A stretch of DNA of 64,000 nt from Isoetes taiwanensis (Eukaryota > Streptophyta > Lycopodiopsida > Isoetales > Isoetaceae): NCBI GenBank assembly GCA_021234155.1, contig JAJEKV010000135.1, positions 515,898 to 579,897 of the forward strand. The letters are read 5' to 3'. Every line of letters starts with the position of its first letter. Position 1 is the first letter of the stretch. Made by a program: the position numbers and the translations under genes. Below the pieces are notes generated by a model. That model had not been told where the DNA came from. It saw nothing but the letters and a program-made list of their open reading frames with translations, and made no database searches. Positions 1 through 11,404 of this stretch are shown here, in pieces.

Positions 1-483
1 CATCTGCAAGTTATAGCTCTCAGCATGTTTTTTTTTTTTTTTTTTTTTTTTGGGGTGAGCGATTTGTAGCAATCACTCTTAGCATATTTGTGAAGCGATT
101 TGTAGCAACCATCCATGAGGTATGGCTCTTAGCTTCTTTTATTTCTCATGCATGTTTTATGTGTAATTTCTTTGAGAGGCAATATGTCTAATGTTTATAG
201 CAAATTTGGTTAGCATCTGGCTGCAACTATGTGATTATAACAGGGATTGTGAATACTACTTGTACTTGTGATTTGCACTTTTTTTATACTTCATGCATGT
301 TTTCAATCTACGGGTCTCGTTTCGATGGCTAGGTGGATCCCAAAATATCCTTGTTTAAGGAATAGATACAACCATCCCTTCTTGTTTTCTTGGATTGGGA
401 GCACTCAAAGAGCAATCACGCAGTAGAAACCATCGTGGGTTGAGATACATCCCCGACTATCGAAAAGCAAGCGCATTATGAGT
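1..483. other. intergenic, no gene seen
   Basis: No coding or RNA gene is supported here. The only structure is a run of 24 T at 28-51 and moderately AT-rich sequence. A short repeated phrase containing gatttgtagcaa occurs near 60-75 and 95-110, too short to classify. Confidence 0.5.
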
Positions 484-3057
484 CTCGTGTTGGAACGTGA
501 ACTGCGCAGGGATTGATGCCCTTTGCACGCTACATGATAGGTAGGAATGGCTTGTAAACGCCTTTACTCACGGCCAGCCTAGTGCATGCTTTGCGGCGAG
601 GGATCGCCGCGAATGGACACCGCGCAGCTTCCCTCGTAATCCCCGGTTTGACGCCGAAAGTGCAAGGCTCTAAAGACCCAACTACGCCTGCCTCGTATCC
701 ACAGCCAAAGCAGCCATTCAGACTATAGAGCATTCTTGAAATCCAAAAGCATCGCATACATTGCGCACCATCGCCAGCCGCATGTTTGATTTGTTGATGA
801 TCGAGCCGAAAGCCTTCTCGCATAGGGTGTTGTACAAGAGGCATCAACCACCCGCAATATTACCGTGAGACCAGTGGATGCATCGCTTGAGGAGTTGTAT
901 GATCCCCGTGAGCGGTACCTCGGTTCCGGATCGTAGGAGAAATGTCGCGACTCACGGAGGAAGACATCCAACAGGGGGCCTTAGACACCGGCTAATGGCA
1001 AAGCCGGGCGGACTTGCAGGGGGACTTCAAGCCGAAGTTATTGAAATGGGGTGGGCCACTTTGCTAGGGCCCTCGGACAAATGATCATTAACCGTGCCAT
1101 AAGGGAGGGCCTCCCGAGAGTGGATGGTTAGCAAGGTCACCCCAATTCATAAGACAAAAATGGTGGATGATTCGCGAACTACCGCATGATCATGGTGAGT
1201 CCATTACTCGCAAAGCTTTTAGCGGTGTGGTGGAGAAGAAGTTAACTTCGGGTACTGAGGAAGGTTGAGGCGCGTCTCTTGATTGGCGAGGCGGGGGTTT
1301 CACCACCCCACTCCCTGTCGACCATATATTCACTCTCGAAATCCTTATGGAAGCTACTAAGCGCGCTGTGCGGACTGTCTTCTTTGTTTAAGAGATTTCA
1401 AGGCGGCATATGATACGGTCCCTCGGGACTGTTGTGTGGCAAAGATTTGCAGGCCGCATGCCCCACAGGACTTACAAAATGTCATCTATAGACTCTATGA
1501 TGGGATATATCTTTGCATTGCCCCGCATCGGATCAGCGAAGTTGCTAGCACCATAGGGGTTAAACAGGATGTCCGTTATCTCCAACGCTCTTTGGTCTCT
1601 ACATTGACAAGTTGGAGACTTGGATGCAAGAACATGGGGCGGGCCCGCAGCTACTGAGGGCATATAGTATAAGGCAATTGCTCTATGCAGACGATGTAGA
1701 CTTGCTATCCCATACAACCGTGAGTATGCAGCAAAGATTTGGACGCCTCTTAGTGGGTTCTCGTGGACACAACAGAATGACGGTGAACCCGCGAAAACTA
1801 AGCTCCCCGGCAAAATTTCTCTCCTCAAAGATGATATCCCCTGATCTCTATTACAGAGGATGTAAGGTGGATGTTGTAAGGACCTTTCCGAATCGACTTT
1901 TGCGCTAGCATGTTATGGGATGACCAGTGGTGGAAAGACGGGTCGGGTCGCGGGATGGAAAGCCCCAGATGCTATGCGTATTAGCCGCTCGCATGTAATA
2001 GACCTATGTGATCGGGCACGTAGAGCACACCCGCTCGTGAGCACTCGTTGAACCAAGATTGTTGTATGGGGTAGAGGTCCGGGGTCCAAAGAATTAGCAA
2101 GAACACCCGGGATAAGCTAGAGAGGGGTGCAAAAGGCCTTCTTAACATAGATCTAGGTATCAAGGACACCTGCCTTATCGATTTTGCTATATGAGACCGG
2201 GTTCCGCCCCCGCAACATTCCGCTATGCGCAGACATCTTGCATATTTCCACAAGGTCACCAAAGATGGATGCACAACGCCTTCCCCAAGGGCTTTGTTAT
2301 TGGCACAAGAGCCACAACGACCAAGAGGGTATGGCAGAGCAATCGCCGTGGGTGGTTCGCAACGTGGTCTATAGACTACCGCCAGATTGTGGCTATGCCC
2401 GATGCCCGTGGACAGGTCGCACACCGAATGAGCGCTTTGCCACCACTCTGGATGCACCCCACTGCAAAGCCTAAAAAGAAAGCACTACCACACGCAAGTT
2501 AATCCAACACCGAACATGGCCCACACCAAGATTTGAAAGCGCATAAATCTATGAAGAAACGGGAGAGCTATTGCCTCCCGTGGAGGACGGGTCCCATCAT
2601 CTCGCACTTGAAACAGTCGTCGGGCTACGATGGAGGGCGAGAATCCCCGCATGAGAGAATATGCCGCTGTTGCCACATGCGGACAAGAGGATGAGCACCA
2701 TGCTCGCAAGAGTGTCCGCATATACGCATATCCGAGCAACACATGCTGATCTTAGATGCTCGGAGGCACCACCAGATCAATTGCCGGCATCGCCAATGGT
2801 TGCACGCCTCGCATCCTACATTTTGCAAGTCTCTACCGCCGAGAATCCCTTTACGGACAAGGGGATCCGAGAGCCTACTACTGTGGGTTTTCCTCCCATG
2901 TGGGGTTTTTTCATCCCAAAGAGTAGGGACACATTGTATAGTAGCATTTGTCTTTTGGTGTGGTTTTATCTGCTTTGTGTACTGCATGTACCGTCTCATA
3001 GGTCAAGTTTGGCCTCCGCGGACGTTAAAATATACTTCCTTCCTTCCTTCCTTCCTT
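484..3057 (+). mobile_element. degenerate LINE-type non-LTR retrotransposon
   Basis: This is a decayed LINE in plus orientation, read across many frameshifts and stops. At 488-517 it begins with an endonuclease-like start (WNVNCAGID). The rest of the endonuclease is missing: the text passes almost directly to pre-reverse-transcriptase sequence. RT signatures follow. Near 960-1050 is a block resembling the GKAxDLxGLxAE segment that precedes RT, at about 1185-1215 the NYRMIMVSPLLAKL type block, at 1394-1429 motif A (DFKAAYDTVPRD), and at 1681-1707 motif C (LYADDVDLL). A C-terminal Cys/His-rich segment lies around 2660-2710. The element ends in a TTCC microsatellite at 3035-3057. Family knowledge: RT motifs A and C hold the catalytic aspartates. 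Both are readable, but the ORF is broken throughout, so the copy cannot be autonomous. The 5' limit is approximate. Confidence 0.85.
3035..3057 (+). repeat. (TTCC)n tail of LINE
   Basis: Short tetranucleotide run directly at the 3' end of the LINE. Two other LINE-like segments in this window also end in microsatellites rather than poly(A), so this is read as the element's own tail. Confidence 0.7.
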
Positions 3058-3481
3058 AAAATAATTTTATTGAAGCATGTGCAAGAAGCGATTTTAAAAA
3101 ATCCAGGATGTAGTTGAACTTGACATGGTAGCCAAGGGTTGGTATAGCGATTGCGGCGGCAAGGCGATGATGGCACCAAGCAACATACCTGATTGTATCT
3201 GGAGGCCACATGGACATCAAAGCAGATCAGCCAAAATTCCTCTCTGCTCATATTCTCTGTTTGGTCAATATCTTATGGGTTTGATATTTTGCAATTGGCA
3301 TTAAAGATTACCTCGGATTTGTTTTTCCTTGTGAAATTTGCATTTGGGTGTTTTTTGCATTATTCGGCCTGTGGCTTTCTCCATGTCCCCAATCTGGCTA
3401 GCTTGTTCCTTTCTTGCTTTTTATTGATTTACCTTAGAGGTTACATTCACCGCTTATCCTTCCTAGTTTGTTATTCTTCTT
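3058..3481. other. intergenic, no gene seen
   Basis: The stretch between the LINE tail and the first copy of the dispersed 108-bp repeat. An open frame of 119 codons crosses it and runs into the repeat, but its product is T-rich hydrophobic sequence with no family signature, so it is not called. Confidence 0.4.
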
Positions 3482-3589
3482 ATTTTTGGGTTGCCCCTAG
3501 GGGGCAAACCCTCGTTTATGTGGGTTTGTGGGATATACTGAGTATATGCTAGAATATACTCAGTATATGTCGATGACTGCTAAAAACCC
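3482..3589 (+). repeat. dispersed 108-bp repeat, copy 1
   Basis: First of three same-orientation copies (others at 17757 and 53096). Each starts with T-rich sequence, then GGGTTGCCCCT followed by a G-run and CAAACCC (a near palindrome). Next come TTTATGTGGG and a set of interrupted palindromes built from GTATATGC and ATATAC, and the copy ends in GCTAAAAACC. This copy has the variant GATATACTGAGTATATG. The sharp start and end suggest a transposon end or a short non-autonomous element. The family is not recognised. Confidence 0.75.
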
Positions 3590-4007
3590 TTTGTTCCCTC
3601 AAATGCACCTGGCCATGTTGTGGATCAAGAATGTTCGGACCGGTAACCGGCAAAATCAATCTGATGAATAAGAACACAGCAGGGAGCGATAAATTTGCTT
3701 ATGGCTATATAGAAAAAAGAGTTCCGGAATTAGAAACAGAGGGTGAGCATCCAATCTGGGTTCTCGTTTTTCCGGCTGTTTCTTCATATAGTAGCGTGTA
3801 TAGCTAGCCTTGCCTTAGGTTTACGCCTTTCCCGCGGAATCCATGCTTATATCTAAGCAGCCTCAAGCTTTTCCGGTGTTCTATCATCAAGTATTGACAC
3901 ATATAGCGGGGAAATACTCCTTCGTTAAGCTATCTACTTGCTTCGTAGATTCAGCAGAAGAGGTCAGAAAACCTCACTCTTTGATGATTCAAAACTGCCG
4001 TGATTCT

Positions 4008-5354
4008 TGAATTCCGGACATGTGTGCTGCCTGTGGGGTAAAACTATCACGATTGCTCAACTAATGCATGATAATGGGAAGGTGATTGCATTAGATGTGT
4101 CTCACAACAAGATATTTGATTACTCTGCTTACATTACGCTTTTATGCTTGATGCTAGTTTAAATAGTGGTTTGCATTTTCTTAATGCCGAACGGTTCAGG
4201 TAATATCGAGAGTGACCGCCAAGTTAAACTCGACGTAATCCTTGGAAGAAATAGGAGCAAAGATAAAAACTTCTAATTCCATTGCAAATATAGTAAAGCC
4301 AAGCAAAGGCAAGAAATATATTATTGTGAAGGAAAGAGATTCCTATGTATTATTGAAAAAAATGTGTTTTGTCCTTTAAGAGAGCCAAGACGTGTTCTTG
4401 GCATCGAGGAAGAAGATGCTGGGTTTCCTTTGTCTTTGTGCAATTTAGCTCTCTTGCTAGTGGAGTAGAGGTTAAATATGTAGGCATAGTTAATAAAGGT
4501 TTAGAGCTATAGGACATATCCACTTTACATTTTCCAAAGGTGTATAGTATTTGTTAATGCATTTCTTTATTGCCATCAAGCTAAACTTCAATATTTTCTG
4601 CTTATTTTAGGTACTTGACATCTTGGAACTTGCACAAAAAGTTGGCTCTTAGTTGCATAGAGGCATATAAGCTGGATGCACTGAAATCTGCAAATGATGG
4701 TTCTTTCGATGGTGGTGGAACCAGATGGAGACAAAAAGGGCATCTCGATGGACTTACATCTTCCTACATGCTGTTAATGCTTGACCTTGTTACCTTTGTT
4801 CTCTCATTTTATGCATAGTTTCGAAATCGATGGAGCACCGTGACTTAAACAGAAAAGGAAATCCTTGCTCAAATGGAGCAGTGGTCCCAAATGAACCAAC
4901 AAAAATGGGGAGATATACAAGTAAAGCCGCAGCCAAGAAGCAGGCAAGAAAAACAAGGAATGGACCCGAAGAGGACGTATCACGTGAGGGAGAGTCACCA
5001 TATTGATGGGTTCTCACCTCACAGTTTTGACAAAGTTCTTTTAGATGCACCTTGCTCCGCCCTTGACTTACGCCCAAGACTTTTTGCTGGCGAGGTGAGT
5101 GAGTGCTTTTACTGTTCAAGCATATGTTGGAATCACAAATGTTAAGATGAAATTGATGTTCAGCAAACTAAAGTCGGAAGACAATTCTGCTATTGTTTTA
5201 AATATTTTAATTTCTCTTTTAATCATCATACCATAAATTGATCATGTTCAGAGGAGACATTGGATTCTCTAAGAAGACATGCAAGCTACCAAAGAAGGAT
5301 GTTTGATCAAGCAGTGCAACTGGTTCGTCCTGGGGGAAACATTGTCTACTCTAC
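4008..5354 (+). pseudogene. NSUN6: NSUN6-like RNA cytosine-C5 methyltransferase, partial and broken
   Basis: Four exon segments resemble plant NOL1/NOP2/Sun (NSUN6-type) SAM-dependent m5C methyltransferases of RNA. Segment 1 (to 4111) carries the SAM-binding motif as DMCAACG then KTITIAQLM...VIALDVSHNK. A one-base loss lies between the two parts, and the family's CAAPGGK is changed to CAACG. Segment 2 (from 4611) reads VLDILELAQKVG, then after an extra base LSCIEAYKLDALKS. Segment 3 (about 4856-5094) ends DGFSPHSFDKVLLDAPCSA...RPRLFAGE, with the DAPC catalytic-loop motif IV intact, and has a GTGAGT donor. Segment 4 (5254-5354) reads ETLDSLRRHASYQRRMFDQ...GGNIVYST and meets a GT donor. The N-terminal PUA part and the C-terminal exon with the second cysteine (TC motif) are not visible. 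A TGA precedes the DMCAA block, and the donor after HNK reads AT instead of GT. A broken or truncated duplicate is the best reading. Confidence 0.75.
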
Positions 5355-8010
5355 GTAGTATAATGCTACATTTTGCAGCTGGCATGGAGGGATTCGTGGC
5401 GATCCCTCTTAATGTTTGCCATTGCAATCACTTCCGTGTGGGATATTGTTGCGTGCCCCGCCTTATGGGCTTTAATCTTGGGTGCAACCTCTTACGCCTT
5501 TTACAAATAGGTTTAATAGGTTCAAAATGCTAGTTTCAATTTCAAGTATGCATGTCGACATGCACACATGTGGTGAACGCATGTGTTTGTGTGGCTGGGA
5601 ACAATTTGATTGGGCTTTTCTCTCAAATAATGCTGAACACAGCCATGGACCAGTTTATAATGAACAAATGATGTGAAGGAGATCAAATTGTGTCCGATTT
5701 TTCAGAAGTAATTGCAGAAATATCCGAATGTCAAGAATCTAAAAACTAAAGGCGTAATTTAGCTCGCACGCTTGCATAATTCTTTTTCAACTCTTATGGC
5801 CATTGAACTTGTTGCTTTATACAGTGCACATCCGACCAAGAACATCACAGCCCAAGTGAAAGTTCTTTGTAGGGCTGGAGCGCCGGCAAAATGCCATTGG
5901 ACGACTCTGCCTTTCCGCATGTATGATGGGAGTTCATGGGCAACTATTTGGGTCTCAGCCATAATTCAGTATGACCTTTTTCCTAATGCTCATCTAAATT
6001 TGGTAGGACTTGAAGAGCTTTACTTAACTTGCTAAAGTAAGGACACCATTTTTTAATCCGCCTCCCAAGCTTTTAAACGATAGAGAAATGTAATTCATAT
6101 GATTATTACTTCCCTCACCGACTCTTTGTGGTTGTTATGTCGCTCTAGCAGATGGTGTTATTCCTAGTGAACATGGGATGAACCCAAACCATTAATTTAA
6201 AATTGGTGCTAAGGTCCGCTCTTCTTTCTGTTCTTCTATTTGTTACTCTTTCCAAGCCTCAAATTGTAGAAATATGAATGCTTTAGCCCATGTCGTCAAA
6301 TTTTAGATATAGGTGAAAAATTGTAAGAGATAGAATATGCAAATTTTCCAAAGTCATTTTTCCTTGAGTCTTACGCCATCAGAGAGGTTGAAGAGGTTGA
6401 TTTCAGATGGTTTCTTATATGTTTGCAGGCAGCCAGAGAGGTAGCGAAGAATAGGCCTTCTCCAACTAAGGAATCACAAGAAAGATATTAGAGTCGCATG
6501 GGCCAAAAGTTTGGAGGTGAAATATCCAAATATATGAATGTATATTTCTAGTTTATATTTATTTATCCAACTATCTGGAGGTTGTGCAGATAGAACTGAA
6601 AAATGCATTTCGCCATGTTTGTAATGATGCCTATGTTTATAGGGTGTGAACCAAATATTCATTGTAATTGACCATGATGATGTTTCAGATAGACTTGTGG
6701 AATTTCAGCTTGTTGCGATGGCTGGATTTTCTCATTTAATGAGGTATGTGACTGAATCATGGTTGTCAGCGGTACATTGAGTTTGGATATTATTCCATCT
6801 GGTTGTATGTGGGCTCTTTAATATCCTTCCTCGAAGTTTATATAAAATAAGAATTATGTGCATTACATGGTATGTAAGAATCAACAATTCTTACGTGGAT
6901 TAGTTCACCGAAAATTCATTATTATTATGTTGATTTGCTCTTCAAACAAGAGCTTGGATTGTGGCTTGCAATTTTAGAGCTTTTTGTATAATTATGATCC
7001 GTGGGCGCGTGTCATTGATTGGCTAAATTCTTTGAGATTTCTTGATTAACGTAAGCGCCATTCAATGCATTTACAATGCGATAAGAGCTAATGGCTAGGA
7101 ATTTATGTTTTACCGCTACCCTTTGCAATGATGGTGAATTAATTATTAGCCCATCGTTTATGTCGCCAGTGTACATCAGCAGCTAATATGGATGGAGATG
7201 TTGCGTCCTTAATGATAGAGTCAGTTGGTCGTTTGTTAGCCTACTAAATGAATTGAAAATGGAGTTAAACCTTTCTTTCAGATAGTTATTATGTTTTTGA
7301 AAGTTGTTCGATGTTTTCTAATATACGCATGGAATATGACAAAATTCAGACAAAGAAGGTGTGATGGACCTAAGGGACAAGTTTATGCTCTTAAGTGCAT
7401 GGGGACTCCTCAAGATTTGGCCGGATGTAATGCAAGGCTTTCTTTGTTTCGACCTAATTGCAGTTTTCATGGCATGCTTTCCTCGAAATTGCACCGCAAA
7501 ACTATTCACTTGGCACTTTGTATTAAGACTAGTCCAGATATATTGTTAAAGGATGGAACTATTCCGCATGGAGGTTGAGCGTGGCTACTTTCAATAGTTT
7601 AAGTAGTCGCGGTGCATTGTTGTCAATGTTAAAAGACGAGGCCATGACATTTCTCAAGAAAAATTACCAAATGTTTTGTATCTTCTTGCCTTTTTGATCC
7701 CTCAAACTTCGAAGTCCGGGTAAGGCTCTCTAGCTTTGTGCTGACAACCGATGCTTAGGGAAGCCAGCCTTTTTATGTTCCTTCAATGACAATACAACCG
7801 GGTTTGCCAAAGTACGACATTGTAATTCAAGAATTTCCCGCGAATTTAATTTACTTGTGTTATCTGACAAATTTGTTACAACTTTCATAATACATGAAAA
7901 TTGAATGGTTTCACATAATTGGATGATGAACCTCAATCCTTTTCTGGTGTATGTAAGAACTTTTAGGACCCATGGTCGTGGAATTGAAAATACGATGGCG
8001 TCTTTTCATA
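5355..8010. other. intergenic or intronic; two exon-like scraps
   Basis: No gene can be closed here. Two scraps look exonic. One is 6429-6520, after a TTTGCAG acceptor, encoding AAREVAKNRPSPTKESQERY and then a stop. The other is about 6690-6744, after TTTCAG, encoding RLVEFQLVAMAGFSHLMR and ending at a GTATGTG donor. They could be 3' exons of the upstream methyltransferase locus or of another gene; I recognise neither. The 95-codon frame at 7291-7578 has no family signature. Confidence 0.35.
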
Positions 8011-8076
8011 ATGTTAAAATATTGTCACTTACAATGTACACAAATGTTAAAATATTGTCACTTACAATGTACACAA
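8011..8076. repeat. perfect tandem duplication, 2 x 33 bp
   Basis: The unit beginning ATGTTAAAATATTGTCAC and ending GTACACAA occurs twice with no mismatch, which suggests a recent slippage or repair duplication, or an assembly duplication. Confidence 0.9.
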
Positions 8077-10175
8077 ACTTCGGAAATTTCATCAATGCTT
8101 GAACATTTTTTCAGGGCTTAAGATACAAGCATGGATGGCCTCGCTTTAAATGATTCGGGGGCTTACATTAACATGTTTTTAGTTGCAAAGCATGCATTTT
8201 CAATGGTTTAAGGTTTGGTTAATCTCTGTTTTTGAAAATATAGGAAGAGTAAATTGGAATTGAAAGGAGCAAAAGTAGTCAACTTCAAAACACTGAGTTA
8301 GATTTCAGACTTCATGCGAATCAAGCATTGCTGTTGTATCTTAGCAAACATTCATAAGTTCTAGACTTCACCTATGCAAGAACCTAGCAAACGCCGCCTT
8401 CAAAAAACTCAAAGTCTCATGGTAGTGGCGCATGGCAACAATCGTAATAAAACCTAGACAACCAAAAATAAAAGTTATACATCAGATAGAAGATTGAAAC
8501 AAGAACATTCCTCATATCAAACCAAAGACGTGCAGATAGGCTAGACAAGTTCCAAACTACAAGAAAAGATAGTCCTTACTTGAATGTCTATATATCTTTG
8601 CCGCTTGAAATACATATTCTTCAATGACATTTTGTTATACCACATTATACAAAATCTGGCCAGTGCCTATATCAAAAGTTTGAAAGGCAGGACAGTTGTT
8701 AAAAGAGATTTATTATCCTAGATAGTAGAATGGCCACATAAGATGACATGAAATGAAATGGTTTTTGAAAAGTCAAACGTACCACTGTACCCGTTCTATT
8801 TGCTTGCGTCTGATTTTTTTTTTTCTTTTTAAATATGTGGCGAAGCTATAAGACTGAGCCACCATCGCACGATTTGCTAGGTGATTAATTTCGCATTAGT
8901 GGCCGGCATTTCAGTTCTTCATTATTATTTTTTTGGTTATTAATTATTTGATTTGATATGGCGTATACTGGCTTGTTTGGCGCTGAGGTAGTTTATTAGT
9001 TTGCTTCAATGGCATTCAAGATTGTGATGCAAAGTCAAGCGGGTTTCCTGATGAATTATAGTTCCTAGACAATGATGTAGTAGCTTACACTCACAAACAA
9101 AGACTTCAAAAGACACATTCTAGAAAAATACCAAGGTATATCTTTTGCCACTATTAAGCCAAAATTGTCCTTTGCTTCTCACCTTATTTCAACGCGGCAG
9201 AACGAATTTACATGATAGATGAGTTAACAATGTTTGGCACATCGACATCGCGATCTAAGACACTACATGTCACAGCTGGTAGGAGCATTGCTTGACAAAT
9301 TTCTTGGTTATCCATTAGAGGCGATTAGCTACAATGAAGATAGATCCTCAATCATTGCGCCTAAAGCGCATCAAGAGTCGGGTAAATGCATGTTCGAGCT
9401 CCATCACGGACCCAAATCATTGCATTCGTCAGACCCAAACTCACAACACGACCCATAACTATTGAGCAACAAAAGACATGCCTTCGATTTCTAAGCAGCT
9501 TTCCTTGGCTTGCAACTTCCATGTGTTTCATGCTATTAAATTCTTAGCAACCTTCTTCACTTTAAAATATCAAGTTCCTAACTTCTTTTGCACCCCACTC
9601 CTCCTCTTACTTCTCTATTTGAATTCTTCATACACTTCGTGATGTTATCAAGTATCAAATACTCCATGCTATTAATAAACTCATGGTATCAAGTACTCTA
9701 TTGTCTAAGTAGCAACTTGAATCGATTGTCAAAACATGACTTTGAACGATGATTTAAGTCACTTCACAAAACATGTATTTCCATTCTCTCCTCTATTAGA
9801 CTTCTCCTTATGCTTCTGCCATCCTTGTTCCATACCGAAAGCACCGCACTAACACGTGCTACACTCAAACCCCAATGTCCATGTGTCCAGCTTGATCCTA
9901 GTCCAAGAGGAGCTCACCATCTAAGGAGGAGTTAGTGATGCAAATAGGTAGCATCATCTTCACAAAATGACAATGTTCTAAAATAGCAATTTTGATTGAT
10001 TATAAAAACATAACTTTCAAGTATGATTTAAGCCACCTCAATCCTCCTACCACCTGAGGGCAACCCCTCCGTAAAGCAAAGAACTTGTTATTTTCTACCA
10101 TTGGGGCTTAACTTATTAATATTATTTTTTGAGACACAATATCTCCTTTTTGCCTTTCTCGGTCTTCGACGGTTT
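8077..10175. other. intergenic, no gene seen
   Basis: AT-rich sequence without a supportable gene. Contains a T-rich stretch near 8815-8830. The 74-codon frame at 9234-9458 has no recognisable motif. Confidence 0.5.
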
Positions 10176-10495
10176 TTTTGCACATCTACCTAATATGTAG
10201 CATAAGGGAATTTGATATGGATGTAAAAATAACAATTCCTAAAACCATAGACCATATCCCTAAAATAATTGAATGGGTTGTTGTAAAAAAAAAATCTAGA
10301 TCTAAGATAAAAAAAATAATCACGTCAACTCACTGGTTAAACCTTAGGTGAACTCGTATTTCATATTTTTAAAATTATAGGCATCCCCAATCATAAATGA
10401 CCATAACCGAAACGAGAGGTGCCCCCACCATACGAGTGAGCCGTAGGGATCTACCAGATCCGACGATTAAGATAGTCCAGTGCACCTCGCTTAGA
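10176..10495 (+). repeat. interspersed repeat module, copy A
   Basis: First of three copies of one repeat (A and B direct, C inverted). It opens with TATGTAGCAT and GATATGGATGTAAAAAT, then CCTAAAACCATAGACCATA, and includes AACTCACTGGTTAAACC, which looks like a degenerate tRNA-type A box. It ends around CACCTCGCTTAGAATAGCAT. Compared with copy C it lacks the segment with the B box. See copies at 10496 and 11405. Confidence 0.75.
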
Positions 10496-10845
10496 ATAGC
10501 ATAATAACAGGGTGTTCCAGGGGACTTATATGGATGTAAATATAACCATTCCTAAAACCACAGACCATATCCCTAGTAGTCTTATTAGGACATTGAGTTA
10601 TTTTGGTAGAGGTTCGATCCCTCATATTTCATATTCTAAAACCTTAGATGAAGCTCTATAGGGTTCCATATTGCAATAAAACCTTAGGCGAACTCATATT
10701 TCATATTTTAAAATAATAGGTGTCCCTAATCATAAATCATAATCGAAACGAGAGGCGCCCAGAGGCTCCAACATACAACTGATCACGGGATCGACGGATC
10801 TACAATTGATAGTCCATTGTGCACTTCGCTTAGAATATGTAGTAC
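10496..10845 (+). repeat. interspersed repeat module, copy B
   Basis: Direct copy adjoining copy A. It starts ATAACAGGGTGTTCCAGG, then TATATGGATGTAAATATAAC. It carries GGTTCGATCC at 10611-10620, a good match to the pol III B box, and ends near CACTTCGCTTAGAATATG. It lacks the A-box-like segment of copies A and C. Confidence 0.75.
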
Positions 10846-11404
10846 ATCTTCTCTTCAAGATATTGTTTTCATATATGTTTTGTGTTTGCTAATTTTCTTC
10901 CAAATTGGTTTTCAAATGGCTTAACTTGCCTTTAGGCTCGGATTAGTACGCGCCACTTAATCATCTCAGAAGTATATACCATTCCCTTAGTTAACAAGAT
11001 TATTCGACCATTGTTCAAGGGAATTTGTCATGAAATTTGGTTAGGTGCCCAACATAAATATTATTTGAACCTTGTCATTTAGTTACATATTCTATGATAG
11101 CGCCATTCACATTATTGCTTATTGAAACACTTCTATTCTATTATAATGCATGCTCATTTACGATATTCATTTTGATCCCTTTTATCCGAGTCCATCTTGC
11201 TTCTCTTACATTTGATACTCTATTCCTAACCATGTGTTTCTCAAACTATTAACTTAATGCATCGAAGTTTGTTTTTCTAGACTTATTATGGTATTTTTAT
11301 ATTTAAAGCGTATCTTTGTCTCAGTCTATAGCTTGTATTGCCTTATCCTCAACCTCACCAATCCAAAGCATTTGGGTTTGCATCTGTTAAAACTTCAACT
11401 CTTG

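Noticed and set aside
3193-3552. 119-codon plus-strand hydrophobic frame
   Set aside because: T-rich sequence, ends inside the 108-bp repeat, no motif.
7291-7578. 95-codon frame as the missing NSUN6 C-terminal exon
   Set aside because: No TC motif or IGFF-type ending; composition does not fit.
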